From Manihot esculenta (Eukaryota; Streptophyta; Magnoliopsida; Malpighiales; Euphorbiaceae), in NCBI RefSeq assembly GCF_001659605.2, contig NC_035164.2, positions 11,134,965-11,198,964 of the forward strand: a stretch of DNA of 64,000 nucleotides, read 5' to 3'. The first letter of the stretch is position 1. Every line of letters starts with the position of its first letter. Of this stretch, positions 42,726 through 52,575 are shown one piece after another. The notes under the pieces are model-generated. The model was not told where the DNA came from. It saw only the letters and a list, made by a program, of their open reading frames with translations, and did no database searches. The position numbers were made by a program, and so were the translations under genes.

Positions 42726-43993
42726 GACTGAACAGTCCTGGCAATTTTCACTAACTCAGGGTCCTCATGCTGTTTCTGAACCATCTGCTCCAGAAACACT
42801 GGGGTCACTCTCATCTGTGCTATCAAGGCACCTGTACCAGACAACTCTAGCTGTAGCCCTTCGTCGATAAGCTTATAAAACTCCATCACCACTGGTCTTC
42901 TCTCTGCTGCTATGTGGGACAAACTGCCAAGTGATTTCTGGCTTAGGGCGTCTGCCACAACATTCGCCTTACCTGGATGATACTGGATTCTGCAATCATA
43001 GTCACTGAGCACTTCTACCCACCTTCTCTGCCTCAAATTCAGCTCTTTCTGACTCAAGATGTACTGTAAACTCTTGTAATCTGTGAAGATCTCGCATTTA
43101 ACCCCATAAAGGTAATGCCTCCACATCTTGAGTGCAAAGATAATTGCTGCCATTTCTAGGTCATGGGTGGGGTAATTCAACTCGTGCTTCTTCAGCTGTC
43201 TAGAAGCATAAGTAATCACCCTGTCATTCTGCATCAGAACACAACCCAATCCTACTCTGGACGCATCACAGAACACTGTGAAGTCCTCATTACTGATAGG
43301 CAGAGCTAATACCGGTGCTGATGTTAATCTTCTCTTTAACTCGCTAAAGCTCACTTCACATTGGTCCGACCACACGAACCTCTGGTTTTTCTGTGTCAAT
43401 TTGGTCATAGGAGCAGCTATTTTTTAGAAGTCCTATACGAACCTCCTGTAGTACCCTGCCAAACCCAGAAAGCTTTTAATCTCAGTCACTGAGGTGGGTC
43501 TAGGCCAGTTAGCTACAGCTTCTATCTTCTTGGGGTCTACCTCAATACCTTCTGCTGATACAACATGCCCCAAGAAGGAAATGCTCCTCAACCAAAACTC
43601 ACTCTTAGAGAACTTGGCATATAAACCATGCTCTCTCAGAGTCTGCAGAATTGTCCTCAGATGCTGGGCATGCTCCTCTGCATCTCTGGAGTACACTAAG
43701 ATATCATCGATGAAGACAATAACAAAGTGATCCAGATACTCGCTGAAAACTCTATTTATGACATCCATGAATGCTGCAGGGGCGTTCGTCAACCCGAACG
43801 GCATTACTAAGAACTCATAATGCCCATATCTGGTCCTGAAAGCTGTCTTTGGCACATCTGCTTCTCTGACTCTCAACTGATGATACCCGGATCTCAGATC
43901 TATTTTAGAGAAACACCCTGCTCCAGCTAGCTGGTCAAATAGATCGTCGATCCTAGGCAGGGGATATTTATTCTTGGTAGTGACCTTGTTCAA
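42641..43993 (-). pseudogene. C2 reverse transcriptase and RNase H, three stops
   Basis: RT core: [44 protein letters not shown] and the catalytic [11 protein letters not shown] (F in place of the usual Y). [11 protein letters not shown] and [11 protein letters not shown] follow. RNase [37 protein letters not shown] and [15 protein letters not shown]. Stops: TAG at about 43994 (before LNKVTT, a CAG expected), TAG at about 43433 (after YYRRFV) and TAA two codons later. These separate the piece from gag-protease and split RT from RNase H. It cannot be active as it stands. Confidence 0.9.
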
Positions 43994-45964
43994 CTACCTG
44001 TAGTCGATACAAAGTTGGAGGGATCCATCCTTCTTTCTGACAAACAACACTGGAGCACCCCAAGGTGAGGTACTAGGGCGGATGAAACCCTTATCTACCA
44101 ACTCTTGTAGCTGCTCTTTCAGCTCTTTTAACTCTGCTGGCGCCATCTTGTAGGGAGGAATAGAGATAGGTCTGGTACCAGGCAGTAATTCTATTGCAAA
44201 CTCTATCTTCCTATCAGGTGGTAGTCCTGGAAGCTCGTCTGGGAAGACGTCTGGAAACTCTCGGACTACTGGAACTGAGGCTGGTTCCCTAACCGGACTA
44301 TCTAGCTCTCTCACATGAGTTAGAAACCCTTGACAACCCCTCCTAAGCAAACGACGAGCCTGAAGGGCTGAGATCAAACCTCTAGGTGTCCCCCTCCTGT
44401 CTCCTCTGAAGACACACTCTGACCCATCCTGGTCTCTAAGACTGACTACCTTGTCTCTGCAGTCCAAGGTAGCTCCATATGTAGATAACCAATCCATCCC
44501 TAGAATGACATCAAAATCTGTCAAATCTAGAACCACTAGGTCAGCTGGAAGGCATCTACCCTCTATGAACACTGGACTGAAGCGACAGACTGACACTGCC
44601 ACTGATGGGTCACATTTGGGTCCACTGACCCAGAGAGGACACTCTAACTCAGAAATCATCAGACCCAATCTCTCAATGGCTCTCGAAGCAATAAAAGAGT
44701 GAGAAGCACCAGGGTCCATCAAAGCATACACATCAGAACACCCAATGATGAGATTACCTGACACCACTGTGTTCGACGTGTTCGCCTCCTCTTGTGTCAC
44801 AGTGAAGATCCGTGCTGGGGCTACCGGACCTTCACCTCGGGAACCTGCCGCTGAAGAAGAGGCTGACCCTCTCCCTCTGCCTCTGCCACTACTTTGAGGT
44901 AAGGCTGGAGCTGCTGGCTGTGCTACACTGCCTGAACTCATCTGTTGGGATGGTGCGATAAAGGTCGCCTGAGGACATTCCCATGAAAAATGTCCCTCCT
45001 GTCCACACTTATAACAGGCTGAAGATCCCAACCGACAAACTCCTCTGTGCTGTCTCCCACATCTCATGCACATTATACTGCCTGTGCCAGAGCTTGAGCC
45101 ACTACCCATTCCCAGACTCGACTTAATCTTGTTCCAGAACTTGCCTTTCTTAGCTTTAAACTTTTCTCCCTTCCTGTTGCCAGAAGCTGCTGCACTGGGG
45201 GTCTTAGAACTCGAAGACTGTGCCATTTGCTGCTTAACTGTTCCCTGAATAATGGCACTCGCCGCCATCTCAATGGCTCTACTATCATCAGCTCCTAATT
45301 CATCGGTTATCATCTTAACCGTTCTGAGGTACTCAAATGGATCATCTCCTGTATTGAATTTGGGAGCATCCAACTTCAGGTACTCTGTCATTTTCACTTT
45401 GCTTCCCTCAGCTGAGCTAGGTTGCGATGCTTGGACAACTGGGGCTACTGGTTCTAGTTCTGGTGCAAAAGGTGCTGAACTTGGCTCCGGGTATGCTGAA
45501 CTGGGATGGAAAGGTGTGGGTGGATACATGGGATATGGTGGGTAAAAAGGAGTATAAGGCATGTAAGGCATGTAGGTAGGATATGGGGTAAAGCTAGAGT
45601 AATCCGACGTACCTCCCATCGGATACCCTGGGCCCTATGGAAAGGGTGGATAATGGGGTGGATAACTAAACCCCGAGGCCTGAGCGCCTCCCTGAGACTC
45701 TCCCATACCCTCTTCAGACCTGCCCATACCCATGCTTTCCTCTCTTGGCTGATCCACATCCATAGCCTCCCTCACTTCCTCTGACCTTCCTCCTCTATCT
45801 GTTCCTCTTCTGCTCTCGTCAACAGACCTTCTAGGGTCCCTTGACGTACCCTCCCTGCTTGAACTCTGAGACCTTGCCCTTGGCAACGCAGGAGGACGAG
45901 CATCTGAACCCTCATTCACTGGTGGGACTCCAGTCAATCGTGCAGATCGACGAGTTCCTCTCAT
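43994..45964 (-). pseudogene. C2 gag-protease with in-frame 360-bp gag deletion
   Basis: Starts at 45964 with MRGTRRSARLTGVPPVNEGS. One TAG (about 45637) replaces the CAG found in C1 after PHYPPFP. From 45619 a 541-codon frame runs on. After SRAIEMA it jumps directly to ASAIIQG, skipping about 120 residues present in C1 (the capsid core with FKNYVDPR and YTDKFLNLLQY). Zinc knuckle CYKCGQEGHFSWECP, a Gly/Arg/Ser linker, then aspartic protease with LMDPGASHSFI and FDVILGMDWLSTYGA. The DPG in place of DSG is seen in other plant Tekay-type proteases. The end enters RT at LCIDYR-stop. Without the capsid core, particle assembly from this copy is unlikely. Confidence 0.88.
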
Positions 45965-46193
45965 CTTAACTTTCTGGAAAACAATCCATAACAGCACACA
46001 TCATCATATAAACATCACATAACAACAATGCACATGTATAACTCATGGCATTTCATCTCAGCAAATAGACAAGACTCAACATCCTATCCTAATGGACATG
46101 CTTTCCTATTGTGCTTGACCTACTATAACCTCTATGAGCTCGACACTCTCTATCTAGGTCCGACCATATGAACCTAGAGCTCTGATACCAATC

Positions 46194-48258
46194 TGTAACG
46201 ACCCGAAAATCGGACCGCTACCGGCGCTAGGATCCAGGTCGACTTAAGGTCACCGGAACCCGTAGCAAGCCTGCTATACTCTCTGTGTACCTGTCAAATC
46301 CCATACATGATCATACATTTTCTGTAAAAACATAAAACTGATGCTCTGAACCAAGGCTCAACTTGTGCATGCACTATCTCTGTACTATAAAAACCCTTAC
46401 TAGAGCTTGCTCTAGACGGGTTCAACTCATACTCTGTTAAGCCTGGTTTTTCACATACTGATAACAACATTCACAGCACATAAATAGACCATGTATACAA
46501 AAAGGATTTACAACATGGGTCAAGCACAATACTCTACACTATACAATACGAAACCATTCCTTTACAATAGTACATGTCTACTCTAGGCTATTACAAAACT
46601 TCTTTACTATTCCTGTACCCTGCTGACTTCCCTCTGACTCTGATCCTGCACGACTGGGGTTAAAGGAGAGGGATGAGCTATACTAGCCCAGTGAGTAGAT
46701 CAGATAAAACATGTTAATAAAACATGCTCACATGGAATGCATCACATCACAAGTAAATCACCCATCTCAGACGGACAGATTCAAAATTCCCTCTGTTCTG
46801 TGCCCGGCCCGCAAGGAGCTACTCAGGACTTCTCTACGCACCCTATGGTGCTCTGTGCCCGGCCCTCTCAGGGCTCCTCAGGACTTTACTCGGAGGGCTA
46901 GTGAATCCAAAACTATGTCCGATCCGTACAAGCATAGATAATGCAATGCGTCACCTTAGTGTAGTCTAATGCACTCATCCTATTACATATCATGATGCAT
47001 GGAAACATGCTCAAAGCAGTTAATTTCTCAATTTAAAACATTAAGTTTAGTTCCACTCACCTCTGGCTGACTCTGAGCTGACTCTGGAAACTCTGAAGCA
47101 GTGCTCACTGCTGACCTCTTTGGTTCCTCTGGTCCGTTCCTACACAGATGGACTCAAATGAGGGACCAAACTAACTCAAGAACAACTCTAGACTACTCCC
47201 CAAAACCCCCCTAAAATATCCTAAAAGAATCAAGAAAAACATGCAGGTTCGGCGGTCGAAAGTCTCTTCCAGAGCCGAACCTCAAGCACTTTCGGCGGCA
47301 CTTCGGCTGCCGAAAGTCCTCTCCAGAGACGAAAGTCCCTAACCTTCGGCGGCACCTTCGGCGGCCGAAACCCTTCCCCAGAGCCGAAAGTCCAAACTTT
47401 CAGGGGCAAGCTTGGGCAAGCTTAGGCAGCCGAAACCACCTCCTTAGCATGTTCGGTGGCCGAACCTTCTTTCGGCGGCCGAAACTGGATTCTCCAGTAA
47501 GGCAGAAATGTGTTTTGCTTCATGCAAACCAACCCAATCTCCACTCAAACATGCAAACCACAATTCCACAACCTGCATATACTCAAGTATAGGCACAAAG
47601 GGGTCCAAAACTAACTTAAAACCCCAACAAACAACACAACTACACACATAAGCATGCTTTGACCACAAATCAACCAAAACCTCAACTTACTCTCAATATG
47701 CATCTCTACCCAACAACTTCATAAAACCTTCATAAAACATGAAAAGAAGTTCAGGATCTTCACTTACCTCTTACAAACAAGAAGATAAACGATCCCAACG
47801 TGGAGATATGGAGAAACTCTCCCTCAAAGTCTCCAACTTCAAAACTTTTGGTTGATTTGCTCAAAAGCTTCAAAACAACATAAAACCCATCAAAACTTTG
47901 CAAGATTTGAAGAAAACATGAAATCATGGTCTCACCTCTGGCTGTGAATGGAAAGAAAATCTTATCCATTCACCGACCTAGGGCCTTTTATAGGTGGCTG
48001 GCCAGACCACCTTCGGCGGCCTAACGTGAAACCAAAACTCATGCATGTTCGGCGGCCGAACTTCACCTTCGGCGGCCGAACCTTGCATTTCTTCCTTGGC
48101 TCTTTTCTTTCAAATACTCAGTTCCTTTTGTACTTAAAACATTAAAACATACTAAAATCCTTTACAAAACCATAAATCTTACCTTTTTAGAGGATTCCGA
48201 CATCCTGGATTACACCGTAAAGTAGAATGCTGATGCCGGACTCTAGCCGGGTATTACA
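46194..48258 (-). repeat. C2 5' LTR (right on +)
   Basis: 2,065 bp, TGTAACGACCC...GGTATTACA. Carries the same palindrome groups (for example at about 47299, 47356, 47470, 48047 and 48067) and GCCCGGCCC repeats as the left LTR. Confidence 0.92.
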
Positions 48259-48263
48259 TATTG

Positions 48264-48428
48264 AAAGTAAATTCATTAAGTTCTTGTGTAACTTATTCTT
48301 GAATGAATAAGGACATGGCTGCCCTAAACTTCTTTGCACGACTCCTTGTGATAGACCCACTAAGGAGCACCAATGGATCTCCCATCCTCCCTTAAGCTTT
48401 ATGAATGAGTGATGGTTGATTTGTATCA
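48264..48428 (-). repeat. Element A 5' LTR, second part
   Basis: Continues the A LTR after C2 (AAAGTAAATTCATTAAG...), matching 11246-11413, and ends TTTGTATCA at 48428. Confidence 0.85.
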
Positions 48429-48433
48429 GTAAT

Positions 48434-49944
48434 TTTAAATTTTAAAATTTTATTTTTAATCAAATTTTAACTTTATTAATAATTCAAAAAGGATTTAATA
48501 GGTAATATTGAAACTAACGCTAGCATGCTCTCTAATACACCCATCTAGAAATTTTAAGTGAAAATACCTAAAAAAACATCATACTCTAAAACAAAATATA
48601 GAAATCTGAGAGGCTTCCTTCAAATAGTGAGACTAGCATAAAATAAAGCTACTCTGGCTAATGAATGAGATAATCTATTAACTTATCTCTTAACCTAAAA
48701 TAAAGTCCATTCAAACCCATTTAAAATAATATGTCTACAATCCAATATAACTTGCCTAAACTTTGACTTGTAATTGTGTATGGAAGAGATAACATCTATT
48801 ACTATTTTGGCATTTGTCTCAATGTCAACATTAGTTACACTAATACTACTTAGCCAAAGAAGGAATTTATGCAAAGCAAGAGCATGTGTTAAAAGAAATT
48901 TTATAATATAATCATTATATGTACAATATTTATATTATAGTCGTTAATCATAGTGCGTCTTACCATAATCAATGGTTAACATATAACTGTTATACATGCA
49001 ACTGTTACATAGAATAATTTTTCATTTGTTAGATGGGGTCGAAAGCAACCTTATAAAAACCCATTAAGCCCATGCAAAAAACATCATCCCTTAGCATTGC
49101 TACCTACATGGTTCTGCAATTATAAGAGTTAACACTTGCATCCAAGTTACATTAACTCTACCATCCAACAGTTGAACCCATGAGATAACTACCCCCTTCC
49201 TTCTTCAATGATCGGAATGTATTCTTCCCCTCATTAAGCACTTTAAGCTAAGAACCACTTGAAGCTCTATTTTGCCAAGGAACTAGTTATGCCTTATCCA
49301 TATACTCCTTCACATGACATAAATTTTCTTCACAACATAAATATCTAAATTCCTCTAGGAAAAAAAAAAGGTCAGCACAACTAGCAAAGTTGCCACTATC
49401 CATATTCAAACCCAAAATGTACCATCAATCGTGAGCACAAAGGACATTGTGCAAACATATGAGTGTCATTCTCCTCACTCCCACAATGAAAATAACAAAC
49501 TTTAATCTCAACTATCTTATGCCTTAAAATTACTTTGGTAGATAAAAGTACCCCTAAGAAATTGCCATATAAAGTTTTTAAATTTGGAAGGAGAGAAACA
49601 ACTATTTGAATGCATAACAACATAATAACCATATTTGACATTCTACTTCCTCAAATTATTAAAATACTAAATAAGTTTATCCTTCAAATTGGACACACTC
49701 AATAGAATGTGAAGGATATTCTCTACATGACTTGGGAAAAACAGTTCATTTAGAAAATACGATTCCAACTTCTCCGATCATCATTGATTAAACCTGAAAC
49801 AATAAATCTTCCAGTCTAGTAATCGAAGGAGTTTCAATATAAAATTATCACTATTAATGAGCCAGAGATTCTCCCATGTCTTCATATTAGACTCATTTCC
49901 AAGCCTCTATGTAACACCTTTAATAAGCAAGTCTTGAGACTAAT
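48434..49944 (-). pseudogene. LINE (L1-like) 3' part: zinc-binding and RNase H-like regions
   Basis: Read on the - strand from 49944: IKGVT-type sequence, then NESNMKTWENLWL. At 49640-49396 the zinc-binding segment typical of plant LINE RTs appears (KVCYFHCGSEENDTHMFAQCPLCSRLM). At about 48900-48650 is an RNase H-like (RVT_3) stretch: ALALHKFLLWLSSISVTNVD, ETNAKIVIDVI and VNRLSHSLARVAL. Many stops. This is the end of a non-LTR retrotransposon ORF2. Its upstream part continues at 60665-60293 on the far side of B2. Confidence 0.7.
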
Positions 49945-51279
49945 TGATGAGTTGTAAAATTCACAATTTTTTTCCTCATTTAATTTCATGATTTTACTAT
50001 AATTTTGATATAAATATTTAATTTTAATTTTAATTTAATTTTGGATAGGTTTGTGAGCAGAAGTTGAGAAAAGGAACGAAAAAATGCTGAATTAAAGGAT
50101 TTTTGCACGGGAGGTTACAACCTTGACCAGACCTGTAATCCAGGGTGATGGGAGATAAGATAGATTTTGCCACCTAAGCAAGGATAAGATTAGCTTCAAG
50201 TGGGGTCAAATTGAATCAAACTCAATCAGATTAGGATAGAGACAAGATTAGGATAGAGATAAGATTAGGATAGAGATAAGATAGGAATAGTAGATTTTAT
50301 TTTAAATTATTAAGTTTTATCTTTTTGTGCCTATATAAAGGCTCCTAGCATTAAACCTAGGGAATCATATTCTACCTCTCACTCTCACTCTCTTCTCTTT
50401 TTTTTTTTTCTTCTTTTGCTCAGTTGTTATAATTTTATTATGACCATGAGTGGCTAAACAATTTATTTTCAGTTGAAGGTTAAATTAAATTGAGGTTTGT
50501 TCAAGTTGTGATATTATGCACTTTAATTCTCTTCATCTTATTACTATTTTCTATTAATTTTTGAATTCGAGTAACACCACCTCCATTGTTGTTTTCTTAA
50601 GAATTCAAGGGGCCCATTGAATCTCTTGGGAAGATAACATATTGCTAATTAATCTAATTAAATCCATAATTATTTAATTGGGTTAATAATAAGTAGCAAT
50701 TAATATATTAGTTTATATTAAGAAATTAGTAGATTTGATTTAAATAAAACGCGTGTTTTTATTGATCAAGTTTGGGTTCTTCTCTCTTAATGCAGTTGAC
50801 TAATTAAATCTACACGCGTGTTGAGATTGTTAGTTAACTAGGAATTAATTTAAGCGCGAAGCGGATTAATTTATTCATAAGGAAGAATTGGTGGGATTCG
50901 CGTGTTTGACCACTATAACCAAACAATAGATAATAATATGAAATATTTTTTTTCTAACCAATAATCAACTGCAAAATACCTCAATTTGATTACTTTCGGC
51001 TGAAATATTTTTATTATTTGTTTTTTCAATTTCAATTGCATTATTTATTAATTTTCTTTTAAGTTTATTTTTTTGGCTTGCCCAAGGCAAAATCACTTTC
51101 ATAAAAAAGCTCTCTTCTTCTCACTTTTTGTATTAAACTACTCTTCTATTTCAAATTAGTCATCTAAATTAAACAGGATTAAGGTCTCTGTGGGATCAAT
51201 ACTCACTTACCCTATCTACAAGTTCTTATCAATTAAGAAAAATGAAGTAAATTTTAAATTGACGGATTCGGCACCATCA
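49945..51279 (+). repeat. B2 5' LTR
   Basis: 1,335 bp, TGATGAGTTG...GCACCATCA. Contains three copies of an 18-bp unit (GATTAGGATAGAGA(C/T)AA) at 50229-50282, present once in the 3' LTR. CCTATATAAAGG at about 50331 is a likely promoter box. Confidence 0.88.
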
Positions 51280-51991
51280 AATTTTGGCGCCATTTTCGGG
51301 GACCTCTAACAATTTATTTTTGTTTTTATGACCAGATCTGAGAATAGCAGAATTTAGTTTGATCCAGAAATCGAGAAGACTGCAAAAAGATTGAGAAAAG
51401 CAACCAAGTTGCAAAAATAGGGCAATTCGGGAGCCTTTCAACCATCTGTTTGACCACTATAACCAAACAATAGATAATAATATGAAATATTTTTTTTCTA
51501 ACTAATGATAAACTGCAAAATACCTCAATTTGATTACTTTCGGCTGAAATTTTTTTATTATTTGTTTCTTCAATTTCAATTGCATTATTTATTAATTTTC
51601 TTTTAAGTTTATTTTTTTAGCTTGCCCAAGGCAAAATCACTTTCATCAAAAAACTCTCTTCTTCTCACTTTTTGTATTAAACTACTCTTCTATTTCAAAT
51701 TGGTCATCTAAATTAAAAAGGATTAAGGTCTCTGTGGGATCAATACTCACTTACCCTATCTACAAGTTCTTATCAATAAAAAAAAGGAAGTAAATTTTAA
51801 ATTGATGGATTCGGCACCCGTCAAATTTTGGCGCCATTGCCGGGGACATCTAACAATTTATTTTTATTTTTATGACCAGATCTGAGAATAGCAGAATTCA
51901 GTTTGATCCAGAAATCGAGAAGACTACAAAAAGATTGAGAAAAGCAACCAAGTTACAAAAACATGGCAATTTGGGAGCCTCTCAACCATCT
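50904..51991. repeat. 544-bp tandem duplication at the LTR/gag boundary of B2
   Basis: The block from about 50904 recurs from about 51448 (TGACCACTATAACCAAACAA at 50907 and 51451). It spans the end of the 5' LTR, the primer site and the first 35 codons or so of gag, so B2 has two primer-binding sites (51285 and about 51828). The repeats differ at several bases. Confidence 0.85.
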
Positions 51992-52575
51992 GTCCGATCC
52001 CCTTTGCGCACCGAAGAGACCTCATCTTCAACACCAACCGAGCCTCCAATTGACACAAACCAAAGAGACAATATGGCCGTAGCTGTTGCCGCTGAAGAGT
52101 AAACCCTTTGCATCACATACCCAGTACTGAATACACCATTGGAATTACGAATAGGTATGATTCATATGTTACCAAAATTTCAAGGATTGGAGAATGAAGA
52201 CCCTATCGTTATCTAAAGGAGTTTTATGTGGTTTGTTCAAGTATGAGACCACAAGGTATAACTAACGAACAAATAAGGTTGGTAGTTTTTCCTTTCACTT
52301 TAATTGAATCCGCTAAGGATTGGCTCTATTATTTGTCCCCAGGTTCAATCACGACTTGGGCGCAAATTAGAGACTTATTCTTAGAAAGGTTTTTCCCAGC
52401 GACCAAATCATCATCAATAAGAAAGGAAATAAGTGGAATTAAACAAAGAAAAAAAATGAAATTTTACATGAATATTGGGAAAGGTATAAGAAATTAATTG
52501 CAAGTTGTCCAAAATATGGAATCAGTCCAAAACAGCTTAATCTTCACTTCTACGAAGGACTTTTGCCATTAGAAC

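Larger units (their letters stand above)
39206..48258 (-). mobile_element. Full-length chromovirus C2 (Ty3/gypsy, Tekay/Del-like), disabled
   Basis: 9,053 bp with target duplication TATTG (39201-39205, 48259-48263). LTRs are 39206-41297 (2,092 bp) and 46194-48258 (2,065 bp). They differ mainly by about 30 bp near 40250, where the second copy has lost one palindrome-bearing stretch. Primer site (- strand) GATTGGTATCAGAG at 46180-46193; polypurine tract TAAGGGGGGAGAA at 41298-41310. gag, protease, RT, RNase H, integrase and a chromodomain-like end are in the Ty3/gypsy order, but with several stops and one frameshift. It interrupts the 5' LTR of element A. Confidence 0.93.
10557..48428 (-). mobile_element. 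Ty3/gypsy element A (old, - strand), outer host of the nested cluster
   Basis: The LTRs are 10557-11413 (3' LTR) and 38535-39205 joined to 48264-48428 (5' LTR, split by C2). They share TGATACAAA-type ends and long runs of matching sequence. Flanking 5-mers are ATAAT at 10552 and GTAAT at 48429, a target duplication with one change. A primer-binding site reading TTGGTATCAAAGC on the - strand abuts the 5' LTR at 38521-38534. Surviving pol pieces are RNase H (37659-37880) and the integrase C-terminus (11401-11746); gag and most of pol are gone. Everything else between the LTRs is later insertion: B1, copia, D, solo LTR, C1, TRIM and C2. Confidence 0.75.
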
